A stretch of 64,000 nt of DNA from Platerodrilus igneus (GCA_036346225.1 JARFIW010001104.1:10752001-10816000), one strand, 5' to 3'. Shown: positions 33,123-45,746, numbered from the stretch's first letter. Notes: generated by a model not told the origin, from the letters alone. Numbers and translations are program-made.

Positions 33123-33919
33123 TATATTATGCATCACATAATGACTATTGAGCCAAATGCCTCTTATCCAAATGTTGATGAATAAGTATAGGGTTTTGAA
33201 GATTCAAATTTATTTTAATTTTTTGGCATTAGTCTGAAAATTTTTGAGTTATTGACTTGAAAATTGGCATCTTGATGTTTTTGGGTACAGAGAAAAAGAA
33301 TATGTTACTATTTTTGACTTTGGTCATAAAGTGCGCTTACTTACAACCTTATTTTTATGATTAATTAGCCATAGCCTGTAACGTTTTGTTTGTCTTCTCC
33401 AGCAATAATAACGCATATAAATTCTGTATTGTGTTACAAAAATTTTAGATTCCCTTTTTAATTCAATATAATTCGTATGTCAAGAACTTATAAATAATTA
33501 AAAGAAAGTTATCATAATTTTGAAGCACTTTATTTATAGTCCTTTTATTATAATTATGTAGTAAACAAAACTATCGTTAAAAGTACTCCAGTTTTGTGTT
33601 TAACATTATGTTACAAGTCGTACGTGCTTGTTAGAAATTCCATTAATTATCTTCAAGGCAATGTAATTTAGAGCAATTATGCACACCTGTTGTTTTGAAT
33701 ACTCAGGTGTTGAGACCCCGTTTGTTCACGGACTACGACAGTCGACCTTTTACCGTTCTTATAATAAGATGCAGAGGTTACTATTGAAGGATGACTTGCA
33801 CCTCGCATTTCAGTTATGCAGTAAATCGATCCAAATGAGTTAGATAGTTCATCATGGTTTGTATTTTCTGCTTTTGTATGATTAAAATTAATTTTAATTG
33901 GTTTCCTTTAGCGCAAGAC

Positions 33920-34067
33920 ACAGAAATTGTTAGTTAACACAGAAGTTTTTAGTCAACACGGAAGTTCCTAGTCAACACGAAATATTTAATTAACACGGAG
34001 ATCTTTAGTCAACATTGAAGTTTTTAGTTAACACAGAAATGTTTGGTCAACACTGAAAGTTTTTGGT
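33920..34067. repeat. 19-bp minisatellite, about seven units
   Basis: AACAC (once AACAT) recurs at 33936, 33955, 33974, 33992, 34011, 34030 and 34049, with units of the form TTTTTAGT(C/T)AACAC(G/A)GAAG. Confidence 0.8.
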
Positions 34068-34784
34068 TTATTAATGGCTAAGCGTAACAACTAATTTATA
34101 GCGTACAAATTGTATACGAATGGAAACCTACAGTTAAGAGATTTCAACGATGGCTTTCCCCTAAGGTGGATTCCACTTTCTTATTTTTATGGTTCTGATC
34201 TTCAGGATATTGCCGTAACAAAGTGGACGAGTTTTTGCTGTCAATATGCAGTATTAGAGGCGCACACATGTTTCGAGTTTATCTACTAAAGGGTTTGTCG
34301 ATTTTACTTTGTTATGAAAACCATCTGTTTGACTTACAACGCTAGTGGCTATTTGTGTCGAAATAGAAGATATCCAAGGTTAAGTTGTCATCTTTGTAGC
34401 TTCAACTATTGAAAACTAATACCTTAATAATCACATTTAAATATTTAGACCATTGAACTTTACACTAAATTAAATTCTTGCTTTATAGAATTGTTAACTA
34501 AAACGATCTGTTTAAGAACTTAGGTTATGAATCATACTGAATAGATTTTTTAATTTATATTTGCTTATTCACGTTGATTATTTATCATACAATTGAGTAG
34601 TTTCTTATACATGATACTTTTTTAACAAGGCTTAAAATTACTAAGTGAAAGATCCTATTGCATAAGAAATTTATTAAGAATGTACGTCGTTTGATCAGTA
34701 CTGAAAAAAATGACAAACCAATAATTTTGTTAATGAAATATATAATGCCTATTTACTTTAGAGGCTTTCATATAATCAAGACTA

Positions 34785-34895
34785 TAAATAGAATTTGATA
34801 AAATAGATTTTAAAAACTATAAGTGGTTTCATTCCCAAAGAAGATTAAGAAGAATGCTAAACAAACCACAACAAACATACAGGGAGTATTGATAA
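34785..34895 (-). repeat. Dispersed repeat D, copy 2 (inverted relative to 13020)
   Basis: CCACAACAAACATACAGGG is the reverse complement of the block at about 13034. The neighbouring AAACCACT..AGTTTTTAAAA block matches as well. Confidence 0.5.
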
Positions 34896-35789
34896 AATTA
34901 ATTAAGCACTCACAAAATTTATAGTAAATTCCTGTCCGTTTGAAACAAAAATTATCTTTAGTTAATATATGTCTTGTTCTCTAGCAAGTCTAATTTTTTT
35001 ATAACTTTAGAAGTGGTTAATCACATTTTAAGAGAAACTTAAGAGGTTGTGTTATACTACCTCACCCATATTTCTGGATTCTATAAATCTTATATGATCC
35101 AAAGGTGCATAAATTTAGTAAGTAGAGTGTCCAATGGCCAGTAGCAAAATCTATAAGTACATATAAGTTGTTTGATTTATTGATTTTATTATTTTGGGAC
35201 GCAAACTGCTGTCTCCAATGCATTTTTATGTATTTTATTTTATTTCAGGATAAACGTTTGTACCACCTATGAATACAAAACATTGTATTCCAATAACAGA
35301 ATATATTCGTTGAGGTTCCTGTATTTTTCTTGGCGATTCTCCTTGTTTCTATACTTTGCATAAGTACAGTGGCACCCTACCCATCCGTATTTATTTAACG
35401 ACCCCCTTGATAGTCTCTAAAAACCGCTAAACATAGAGTTCAGAGTTAGTACGAAAGTCTACAAAAGTCAGTTTGTGTTAATACGGATAAATCAACATCT
35501 TCTGCACAACTTTTGTTAGAAATATGTTTCTCTGTCACTGATAAGGTGGCTTGACAATCTGAGAAAATAAAAAGGTAGTTGCAAGCCTTTTACCCTCAAC
35601 ATGTAACATAAAACCAATTTCGAAACCCTTTTTTACATAAAAAATGTAATCTTGTCTCGCTTTGATATTCCAATCTGTCCGAAAATAATAATAATATTTT
35701 AGTATGCTGATTTGACAGTCGTCATTATGATCTGTCATAGTTTTTATTTAATGAGTCAATGAAGATATTTAAAGTATCAACTCAGTAAG

Positions 35790-36870
35790 TGCTTCTTTTA
35801 ACCTTCTGCTTGAAATCTCTTCCACTAAAATATTTAACCAATGCCACGTCACAGTTACTTTGCCAATAGTGAGATGAGGGATATGGTGCGTGTGTTTGCG
35901 CAAACAAATTTCAATAGCCACGCTGCGACCTAAAGATATACCCAGTTATATTCCCAAAGAAGCCAATGAATCATAAACTTTTTCGAAACCTGTACGATCC
36001 TTTAAGCAAGGGTTCATTTCATCCCAAAAGTGAATATAACACTCCAAAAACTATCTCGGTTGAGCAAGAAGACTAGGTTTTGGTTAGACTGTATGAAAAT
36101 CCATGTATAAATACCCATCGTGTAAATGCGACAATGGGCATAAGTTAATGATCGATTTGGAGAATTTTAAGCAAAGAGAAGCTTCATCCATACCACTTAA
36201 TTCAGTTCAGAATTTGTTGGCGCAAGATCCTCCAATTCGCCTTCGTTTTACTTAGTTTTACAGGAGCAGCAAAATATGGATCTTAATTTTTTTAACAAGA
36301 TTCTCTTTACTGATGAGGCAACGTTTACTAGCCGTGTAGTTTTTGACTGGTGAAACAATCATTTATGGGATTCAGAAAACTCCCATGTCGTAAAAGAAAG
36401 ACATTTTCAACACGAATTTAAGATCTATACTTGAAGTGGTATTATTTCAAATTTTTTTGGGCATTTTCAACTGCCACCCTCTCTAAACGGTACACTTTAT
36501 TTAATTTTTTTCAAAAAAATTTAAACAATGTGCTTGTTGAAGTACTGCTTAATTTTAGAGCCAATATTTGGTTTATGCAGGATGGAAATGGAAACCTGCA
36601 CATTTCTCATGGTCGGTACACAAATATTTAGATGTCTTTCCAAATAGGCGGATTTATCATGGCAGTGAATTTTCTTGCCCTCCTAAGAGCCTCAACTTAA
36701 ATCCTCTGAACTTTTCGATTTGGTCTCGAATGAAAGACATGGTGTATAAAGAAACTGTTGATTCACTCGAGAAGTTGTGGGGGAAAATATAAGTGGCTGT
36801 GAATGAAATCAAAGGCAACAAACAGTATTGTATAGAACTCACCGGTCTCTTAGAAAATGTATGAGTTGAT
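35790..36870 (+). pseudogene. Mariner/IS630-type transposase relic
   Basis: Translated across frames it starts MPRHSYFANSEMRDMVRVFA (35840), an N-terminal helix-turn-helix-type segment. It has FTDEATFTS (about 36309) around the first catalytic Asp, HLWDSENSHVVKERHFQ (about 36361), and a WFMQDG segment (about 36568) preceding the second catalytic position. The open frame 36568-36792 carries PPKSLNLNPLNFSIWSRMKD, related to the usual PPRSPDLNPLDF block around the third catalytic residue, and then VYKETVDSLEKLW. Stops and shifts occur throughout, so it is inactive. It fills the space between the two long inverted repeats. Confidence 0.8.
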
Positions 36871-37374
36871 ACTTTAAATACCTTCCTTGATTCATTAAAT
36901 AAAAACTATGGCACATCATAATAACAACTGTCAGATAGTAAAATAAGCATACTAAAATATTATTATTATTTTCGGCGTGATATCCCACTAATAAGGATTA
37001 AAATATAATTCAAATTAAACAGTTTTTTTTTAAACTAATTGGAATATCAAAGAAAGACAAGAATGCGTTTTTTTATGTAAAAAGGGTTGTTCTTTCAGAT
37101 TTCGAAGTCAGTTGTATGCCCTCTATGACCAAAGTCAAAAATAGTATTATATTCTTTGTCTCTGTATCCAAAAACATAAAGATGCTAATTTTCAAGTCGA
37201 TACCCGAAAAATTTTCAGACTAATGACAAAAAATTGAAATACAATTATAATCTTCAAAACCCTGTACTTCTTAAACCATCATCATTTGGATAAGAAAAGT
37301 TTGGCCTACTAGTCATTATTTGATGTATTTTATCTCCAGCTAACCGTTGTCCCATTGTTAATGAAACACCTTAT

Positions 37375-37867
37375 AAAATACTTATTGCAATTGCAATAAT
37401 TCTAAATAAAACGTTAAACTATTAAATTGTAAAACAAATGCTGACAACACCAATAACTAAAGTTAATCAGTGCAAAATTTTGATGCAAGAACAACAAATG
37501 TTCGAAATTGATAGGTGACAAATGATTTCTTTATTCCTAATAAATTAAGCCGGCCTCACTAAATGGTCATTCACAATAAACACTACCAGGCGGTACCGAT
37601 AAGTATAAAGGGTGATTTTCTATTTTATTCAACATCTTACTAAATTAATATTATACTTATCAATTAAAACAGAATTTGAATCACGGATCTAATGTAGTAG
37701 CTATGTCATAGTTTTTGTTGGTTATTAAACCTCTCTTGAATTTCACGGGTACAGTTCCCGTTAAATTGTTTGTATTCTACTATCGTAATACCTTTCTGAA
37801 AACAGAATTAAAGACTGTACTGCTGGTATAACCATTGCAATTAATTTATTTTCAGCACTCACTGTAC
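37375..37867. other. No gene recognised
   Basis: AT-rich, with nothing recognised. Confidence 0.3.
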
Positions 37868-38120
37868 GATTGAGTGATGGTTTTGTGGCATAGTTGGTGT
37901 GCGTGTGACTACTATACCTAATGCCCCGAGTTCGAATCCCGACATGGTCCGCTTGAAAAAAATGTTAGGCAAGCATTTTTTACAAAAATAAGTTGTCGTT
38001 TGGATGAGAGGTAAAGTGAATGTTGTCATGCACGTTAAAGATCCACACCTTGCTTGGAACAGCAAGGGTTCGGCAAAATTCAAAATTTTCCAGGTGAAAA
38101 AAACTCGCTTTCTGGTCAAT
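37868..38120 (+). mobile_element. tRNA-derived SINE
   Basis: A pol III box A (TGGCATAGTTGG, 37886-37897) and box B (GAGTTCGAATCCC, 37928-37940) are correctly spaced for a tRNA-like head, but the cloverleaf stems are poor, so it is not a tRNA gene. The body contains TGCACGTTAAAGATCC (about 38028), a word close to the GCACGTTAAAGA core I recall from SINEs of ticks and molluscs. The 3' end and tail are not clear. Confidence 0.6.
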
Positions 38121-38654
38121 GTAGGTCCTTTGTGTGGAGCATTGAAAAATCAAATGTAGTGTGAATGATTGAGCACTTCAAATGGTTCTAATAATTTCAC
38201 TACTTTTTCAATTAGCTGTCACTGATGTACAGAGAAAGACAGAAATTTTTTTTTCGGTATCAGCATACATCTTATAGCTTGAAGTTGTTCTAATATCCGA
38301 TGCAACACATAAAATGTTGAGTTTCAATGTGTATCAACATCTTGAAAGTTCTTCTTGGCACTTTAATTTCGTTCACCTGAATATCAAAAAGTTTAGTACA
38401 AATCTGTGGACTATTGTTCGGGATACAGCAATAACATTGTTTAAAGTTCTTTGACAAAGAAAAAACTGTCCTTGATACACAATTGCAACATATGTATAAA
38501 GCATGATTCATGCTGAAATTCAGCCTATCCTGCACCTGTTACCATATTTTTACCATTATGTTTTAATAGTTCATAAGTCGTTTTACTTTCTAGGCCCCGC
38601 TTACATATCATGTATTTCAACTTATCACAAAGAGCCCTTCCCATATGTCTTCCA

Positions 38655-39089
38655 GGAAAATGCTCGAGGTTTGAGAGAGTATCTGAGAACCCTGTAGTCA
38701 AGGAGATTCTGTCCCTGGCCAACATCTTTGGGCTGGAGGTGGAAAAATACGATATCGATGAGCTTGTGGAAGAGCACAGCCAAGAGCTGAACACTGAAGA
38801 GCTTATGGAGCTGAATTGCATTTCACAGCACGAGGATGTACAGGAGAGTTTGTCGGTGGATGAGGAGGAGGTACTAGCAGCAAAGCAACAATCTTCAGGC
38901 AAAATAAGAGAAACGCTGAAAGCATGGGAAACGGTTGCATTGCACATTAGGAAGCATCACCCCCAATAAGGAGGTGCCTACACACGCTACAAATCTATTC
39001 AATGATAATGCAGTGACACATTTTTACTAAATTTTGAAGCGCCTGCAAAAACAAATGTCTCTAGACGGTCTTCTAGTAAAAAATAATTA
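38655..39089 (+). pseudogene. Tigger (pogo-like) transposase C-terminal relic
   Basis: The frame ending at 38969 includes EILSLANIFGLEVEKYDIDE and LVEEHSQELNTEELMELN, the acidic C-terminal region typical of Tigger transposases. After a frame change near 38963 the next frame carries NLFNDNAVTHF, a TAA near 39030, and ILKRLQKQMSLDGLLVK, which is the family's C-terminal end. Only the last part of the protein is present and the DDE core is absent. Start codons within this stretch are not meaningful. Confidence 0.75.
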
Positions 39090-39393
39090 GGTATGTTACT
39101 GATTAATTTCGATTCTTTTGTTTTCTTTAAATCTAATTCTCATTCTAGGTTGATTCATTCTGCGATAGAAGAAAAATTAAGTTGAATAACAATCCTTAAT
39201 AATTCATATGTATTTTTCTTTAAGTAAAAGTTACACATCATGGTTTTTTAAATATTTTTTCGACATGGAACGCATTATCATATTTTATATTAATTTATAT
39301 GGGTAAGATTGTTTCGCTTAACAAGTGTTTCGCATTACGAGTAAGACTCCGGAACAAATTATGCTTGTTATACAAGGTTCGACTGTATGTATA
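39090..39393. other. No gene recognised
   Basis: AT-rich spacer between the Tigger relic and the large inverted-repeat structure. Confidence 0.3.
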
Positions 39394-40254
39394 TATACAG
39401 GGTGTTTTTTTTAAGTGGGAGGTCACCTGTATATGGAAGACCAATGTTAGAAGGAAGCTGAAAAATTGCACTAGGAGGTTATCCAATGTGCCCTACACGT
39501 CTAAAATAGTTTCGATACGTTAGCACTTCCGGTTATACCGGAAGTAGGTATTACTATCGTTATTTTAAATAGAACACCCTGTGTATTTATGCATTTTCGA
39601 ATTCCTTGTCGAATTTTATGTGAACTTTTATAACACAACCATACTTCTATCTAATGCCGTTTTCGAGATATTTTGACTTTTAGTAGATTTTTGACATTTG
39701 CACGCTGTCACATAAATTGGAATAACTAGAAATTGAACGAACTTACAAAATTGTTTTTTTGCAATCACATTCATAATACTTGATATTATTTCTACGTGCA
39801 AAGAAAATCTGATTACAATGTACAGGGTGCTAGAAAATTCATTTTATAATTTGGCTAATCAAATGTCAAATATTCCGTTTTTTTTAAATGGAACCTACCA
39901 TATTTTGTTATATTAATCGATTCTATGGAAAAAAATACCTTAGGTATGTAATAACAACAATCCATTTATTGTAAGCCGTTTTTGAGTTATTTGCATTAAA
40001 AGAGAAAATGCACTAGTTCAGTAACATAATAACATTTGCTACTATCAAGCAGCTTTTGTCCGATACATTAACAAAAGTATAATTGGTTATTTTTACGAAA
40101 CGTCAAATGTAGATAATTCTACGCAGATTGCAATTCCCGTACTGTAGTTATTTATGAGGGTTAATCGAAACTTTACAAATCAAGATTATCTCAAAATGAT
40201 AATTATTTATGGCGAATCGAGGGGTAAACCGCTGACCAAAATTGTGTACACCAA

Positions 40255-40415
40255 TGCCTACTAATGCCCAATTATTGGGCATTACTGTTGAATTTTTCAT
40301 GTAATACCCACTAATGCCCACTAATTCCCTAGTAATGCCCATTAATGCCCAGTAATACCCACTAATTCTCTAGTAATGCCCTATAATGCCCTAGTAATGC
40401 GTAATGCCTCATACC
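40255..40415. repeat. Left subterminal repeats (CTAATGCCC / GTAATGCCC)
   Basis: More than ten copies or near-copies of (C/G)TAATGCC(C/T), spaced about 10-20 bp, form the left subterminal region of the transposon. Such arrays in DNA transposons often bind the transposase. Confidence 0.65.
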
Positions 40416-41361
40416 GCTTATTATAATATATATCTAATATTATAACAATAGTATAATAATATTATATAGCATATTTATACTTACATGATAAAGTATGCAT
40501 GTGCGCGTTTGTGTGATTATATAACGATGCAATTTATTAAACATTAAATAAGTATTAAATTAAAAAAGAACAAAACATAGACAATTACAAATACAACATT
40601 TCTTTATTATAAATGTTTTCATTAAAATTCCTGCATAAGTAGATAATAATTTATAAATAATATCAAATGATAGACATACTTATAAATTTTATAAATATAT
40701 TTTATAAAAAAAAAAATAGAAAATGGAGAATAATAATTCTTAGATACAAAAAGAGATAAACCAAATAAATAATCTTTTTAAATGACAATAGAACAAAAAT
40801 CTTTTTTTTACATAAAATAAAAAAATATCTTCAATGTAAATGTCTCAATCTCATTAAGTTTATAGATACTGAAAGTATATTACGACAGTAGTACTTATTT
40901 TTATAAACATTTTATACATAACGTAAAAAATTAATTTTGTAACTTACTTTTTAATGACATATATATTATTTATTGTTAATAAATCTGACTGCTTTAATGT
41001 AAAAGGTCCATTTCCTATTAATTCTATTGGACCATAAAAAATAAATTCCGTTTTAATAACTGCTATATCTTCATCACGTGGCCAAACATAAGAATTAAGT
41101 TCTGATTTAAGAAATTTTATTTTACGTTGTGTTCATTACAATGTTCAATAACTCGACCAATATAATATTTATTATCGTAAAAACAGCGTAATATTTTTCT
41201 AATAATATTGCGAAACTTTTGATTCATTTTCAAGAAAATATTTATCTTTATCTTCTAAATTAAGGTACTCTACGTTCTTATTTTTAGAACTGGAAAATTG
41301 AGATTTCTGTTTTTTTTTTGATTGAGTTATGCAACTTTTCTTTCTTTTCGTTGGTGTTTTG
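40416..41361. other. Transposon 3' region with no recognised coding
   Basis: Very AT-rich. It is downstream of the minus-strand transposase remnants. Confidence 0.35.
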
Positions 41362-44304
41362 TTACCGGTGATAAATCTTGTAATCTATCTGCACTGATTT
41401 TACCTTGACATTCGTCAAGAAGCCAACAGTATGAAGACTTTTAATAATCATTGTTTTATTATCAATTTGAACTTTTATAAAAGGCGAATTTTCTGTTATT
41501 GATGTTTGTGGAAATCGTTTTGAAAAATCTTTTAATTCTAGACTTTTCAATCCTAAATCGTCAGAATTACGAGTTTCAAATAAAATAGCATCGTCAATGT
41601 TTTCGACGTTTGTATCTACAATATCATTGTTCATAATATAATTATTATCAATTTCATATTCTGTATCATCATCATCACAAACTCGTTTAAATTCGCTTTC
41701 TAGTTTTGGGAAAGGAATATCTATGAATTTCCAATCTTCGTCATTTTCGATCTTTATACCTAATTTTCAGTTTCTTCAATAACATCTTTTAGTGCATTTT
41801 CAACTATTTTGTTGATATTCAAATTCTGTATATCTTCATATGTAGGAACATTTTGAATTTTAGATTTTTTTATCTTCTCTAGGAAATAAAATATTCCTGA
41901 AAGATCATTTGTAATAGCATTTATTTGTTTAATTCTATCAATACGATATATTAAATCTTTAATGCTAAAATTAATGACAGTCGAATATGTAGAAGTCATA
42001 GATCGAGCTGCCGAAAAAGTTTTTCGCATGTTTGACTACTAAAATTTGTAGGATGAAACATTTTAGGTTTGAAAATTTGGCTGTTATTTTTAAATAAAGT
42101 AATTAATTTTATCAAATTATGTGCATTTAGCTCTATACAAAGATAACAGTTGTTGGTTATAAAATTATCTTTTATTGTATAATTCTTATTTCTTTTAATC
42201 CATGCTTTCCATATTCTTAGAAAAAAAACTGAATACCATATGTTATAAACTCGAGCACTTAAGACTATAGATTCATCCAGAAAAGATAGTATTATAAAAT
42301 TCATTATATTTAAGTATGCAATTGTGCCATTACTATTGGTAATTTCTCTTAGATGACTGATAACAGATGAAGAACACATTTTGCCCTCGAGATAATTCAT
42401 TTTATCTTCTCCTTTTAAATCCAAAGATGTCAGAAGATGTTTATCTTTCGAAACATTTTTCACTAAATAATGGAGATGGTCTGCAGTAGCAAAATAATCT
42501 CCTATTGGGAGAATTATCCCTTCTTTTAAAAATCTTGCCCGCATTTTAGTTATAATATGTGTTGTATCTTGTATGTAACATTCTTCTACTTTATTTATGT
42601 TTATTTGAAACCAAGGCCACGTTGAATTCGAGGAAATATTTCATTGCTTGTAATTGGTAAAGAATTATTAAGTCGCATTGCTTATAACAAACGAGTATCA
42701 CCATCAGACGAAAAACCCGCAATAGTAATTCCAAATTTTTTTGCCTCTTCCTTCATAAAATTCCACCGTACAAGAACATTTTTTGTATCAAATTTATTAT
42801 CCGTACTAAATAGATATAAACAATATGCAGGAATATTATAAGAGAGGTTGAGCCATTATTACATATGCATATGTAGCTTTATTACCAACTTTAAAAAATT
42901 TTGCATAGCTTCTGCAGATGTAGCAATGAATTTATCTTGTTCAGGTAAACCATTTTTAGAGGCAAAGCAAATCCAAGAACTTTATTTGACCTCGAGTCAT
43001 ATTCAATTTTTCCGTAATGCGTGTAGCATCTTGACTATCCAAATAATTTTGGAACATTTCTTTCATTCAAATATTTTACTAAACCGATAAAATCAATTTC
43101 ACCTTCTTCAATCGTTGACGATTAATAAATGAATATCTATTTAGAGTAGTTATTGAAGGTAATCGTTTGGTAAATTTGCGTGCAGTGTCTCGTATAATAA
43201 TCTTCCTCCTGTGTAATAAAGATAAATTCCAAATTTCTTCGTAGCATCATCATAAGAATTTTTGTTTGTTGAATGCTTGAGTTTATTAATGATATATCTA
43301 AAAGTTTCTTTAAAAACTACATAGAACTGATCCGTTATCTTCTGTATCAGAATTTATCTCTGATTTTTTATTTTAGGTAAAAGTTTTCAGTTAGTTTAAC
43401 ATTATCATTTAAAATTTTTGCAACTTTTCAGCTAAAATAAAATAATCCGTTATTAAAGTTTGATTAAGACTTAATTTTCTCGAGCTCTCTTTAATCTTTC
43501 AGATCTTTGATATTTTAAACTTTGAAATTTAGATATCCCTTTATATTGAATATCTGTCTTAACATTAGAACATGAAGGAATATTTCTATCTGTCTTAACA
43601 TTAGAACATGAAGGAATATTTCTAATATCTTCAAAAATTTCTTCTGTTTGATTATTCGAATCAACATCAAGATGAACTGAAATAGAATCAAAAGCATCAC
43701 GAGCTGGAATAGAATTAGAAGTAATATCATTGAGATCAATAATTGGAATCATGGAATCAAAAATAGTATCATTGGTTTCACACTTTTCGTGGATATTTTG
43801 CGAATTAATTATATTTTCTGTATCCGAGACTATATCTATTATATTTACTGTATTATCTGTAACGACATTCATTTTATAATATCTTTACTTTGACTAGTCT
43901 TATCTACACTTTCAGTATCTGTAAACTCGTTATTTTGACATAACGTAGCGTTTGGAGATTTTGATATATTTGATACATAATGAGTAATAAGATTGTTTTA
44001 TTTGTTTTAGTAGTTAATGAATCTATATTCTGAATATGTTTTTAAATAAATGCGTTTGAAAATTAGAATAAATCCAACGTTTTGAATTCGAGTAACTTTT
44101 CGAATATTTGGATATAGTGTAATTCGATCCACAAAAACATGTTATAACGCATTTCAATTGATCCTTATCCATACTTGTTTTTATAATTATTTTATCAACT
44201 AATTCTCGTAAAGTCTCCCATTCAGCTCTGTTTACCTTGCCTTGCGTCCAAGAAATAATTGTTCTTCTTATTGTTGCATTTTCTTTCAACAATATAGTTT
44301 CCAA
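41362..44304 (-). pseudogene. Transposase-like gene relic of the 5.9-kb transposon
   Basis: Minus-strand pieces in order: 44304-44023 has a Cys-containing motif (CVITCFCGSNYTISKY) ending W-I-Y-S-N-F-Q-T-H-L, plausibly a zinc-binding module. 43872-43471 is acidic and low in complexity, with an internal duplication. About 43080-42545 is decayed but includes WNFMKEEAKKFGITIAGFSS followed by DGD. 42544-41996 includes LPIGDYFATADHLHYLVK and ends CEKLFRQL. 42029-41760 starts RSMTSTYSTVINFSIKDLIY, and 41634-41362 is the C-terminal end. The combination CEKLFRQL-RSMTSTYSTV..FS resembles an uncharacterised transposase-like family I recall from other animal genomes. Catalytic residues are not assigned. 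Frame shifts and stops separate the pieces. Confidence 0.55.
43553..43624. repeat. Exact 36-bp tandem duplication in the transposase relic
   Basis: The unit at 43553-43588 is repeated at 43589-43624. It encodes RNIPSCSNVKTD twice on the minus strand and preserves the frame. Confidence 0.85.
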
Positions 44305-45056
44305 TTTTCAGATGATAAATTATCTTCCATTACGTTACTTACTGAAAATGATTCAGAAGAAGTGCTTGCTTCAATTGAATTTGATTCAATTGATATCTGT
44401 CTTCTTTTCTTGTTCCTTCAATAGATTTTTCTTACTATCACACATCTTTTTAAAGTATCTTTCTTTAACAATTTTTCCTTATAATATCCGGATAATAAAG
44501 TTATTATATTTTATGCCCGGGCACTATCTGAAACAATGAAGGATTTTTCCAGTACAGGCCATAATACTTTGGCAAATTCTCTTTGTCTATGATTTTATGT
44601 AGCTCATTTCTTGCAAATGATATAATTTCATCAATGTCAGAATTATTTATATTAGATATAATGATCTCATTTTGAAACCATTAATTATTAATAAATTCTT
44701 TAAAGTTTCAGGAATTTTTATGTTTAAGGATGTTTCGCTTCAGTAAATAAATCTGAATTCATAGGTTCTTTTCAAATACTTCCTCCTCGACTTCCTCAGT
44801 ATCTGTCATCTATAAAATATATATTTTAAAATCAAAATAAGTAAATAAGTTTAAAAATTAAAACTTGGAAAATTATGATATTAATCAAACACTTTTGTTT
44901 TAAACTGACAGTATTAAACTGACATTTTTCAAAAACATGTTTTGAAAAATCCAGAATAAATCTATATCTATATAATTAACGATTTTTTTTATTAATTTCA
45001 GAAATAATAAGTTTAGGGTTAATCAGGATAATTTATGTACACCTACATATGCTTAC
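44305..45056. other. Transposon 5' region upstream of the transposase relic
   Basis: AT-rich with small overlapping frames and no convincing coding sequence. Confidence 0.3.
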
Positions 45057-45324
45057 TAGAGCTTTCGATTGACCGCGTGTTTCAATATTCCCATGTATCT
45101 CGCCGTGTACACGGATTTAAAAACCTGTGTAACACGGTGTCACATACACGGGTACATGTATGACGTATCACATACACAGATACACATGTATATTACATAA
45201 GTACACGTGAATAAAGATTTTTTAAATCCGTGTACATGGGTTACGTGTACACGTGAATATATGTATACATAAATTACTCTGATTAACCAAGCTCTAAATT
45301 TATTATTTCTAATCGAAAGCTCTA
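45057..45324. mobile_element. Nested MITE-like foldback rich in ACACG/CGTGT
   Basis: TAGAGCTTTCGATT (45057-45070) and its exact inverse (45311-45324) bound the unit, with TA at the outer edges. The interior carries repeated ACACGG/CCGTGT and TACACGTG words, including CACGGATTTAAAAA with its inverse at about 45215-45230. Confidence 0.55.
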
Positions 45325-45746
45325 ATGCTTACATATACACACACATTTTATCTTAACAGTAAAAATATTTACCTTAAGACTGCGATTTGCTAATTGCAAT
45401 AATAGTACTGTAAGATATCTTGGAGATATTATAATGATATCTCTGGGATCTTCAGGTTTCGCTCGGGTTTCGGTCAGAAAAGACCTCGGAAAAGACCGTT
45501 ACGTGCGAGGTTACGATATTGCTAGATAAGGACTCTTTTATCATGCCAGGATACCGCATGACGAAATAAACTTTGCAATACTCAACTCAACTATATTTAA
45601 CAAACAAAACTAAATTGCGTATAATAATAATCGGAATCTTGTAGTATGCTCTCATTGTCAGACAAAACGTGACTTGCTCGTATGGTCGTTTCCTATGTAC
45701 GAACAGGCGAACAACGACCACCGCTCTTCATCTTCGGCGCGCGGCA

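Larger units (their letters stand above)
33341..35604. other. 2.26-kb insertion within the left arm of the mariner-like element
   Basis: Comparison with the right arm shows extra sequence from about 33341 to 35604. It has no coding region, but includes a 19-bp minisatellite and an inverted copy of repeat D. Its own ends are not obvious. Confidence 0.5.
32873..37374 (+). mobile_element. Mariner-like DNA transposon with about 0.5-kb inverted repeats, interrupted twice
   Basis: The left end TATACAGGGTGTTTCATTAAC and the right end (inverted: TATAAGGTGTTTCATTAAC) define the element, with TA at the borders. The right arm spans about 36860-37374. The left arm is found in pieces, 32873-32920, 33130-33340 and 35604-35790, each matching the inverted right arm in order. 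Removing the two insertions leaves about 2.1 kb: two long inverted repeats around one transposase relic. Family: Tc1/mariner/IS630-type, by the transposase. Confidence 0.75.

Noticed and set aside
33920..34067. CRISPR-like array
   Set aside because: The units are contiguous degenerate tandem repeats without unique spacers, in a eukaryotic repeat context.
36310..36345. Further hammerhead candidate (CTGATGAGG)
   Set aside because: No GAAA or stem III follows; the text encodes the FTDEATFT motif of the transposase.
37868..37955. tRNA gene
   Set aside because: Boxes A and B are present but acceptor and anticodon stems do not pair well; the sequence continues as a SINE body.
38525..38947. 140-codon minus-strand Ser-rich ORF
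   Set aside because: It is the complement of the acidic Tigger C-terminal coding sequence.
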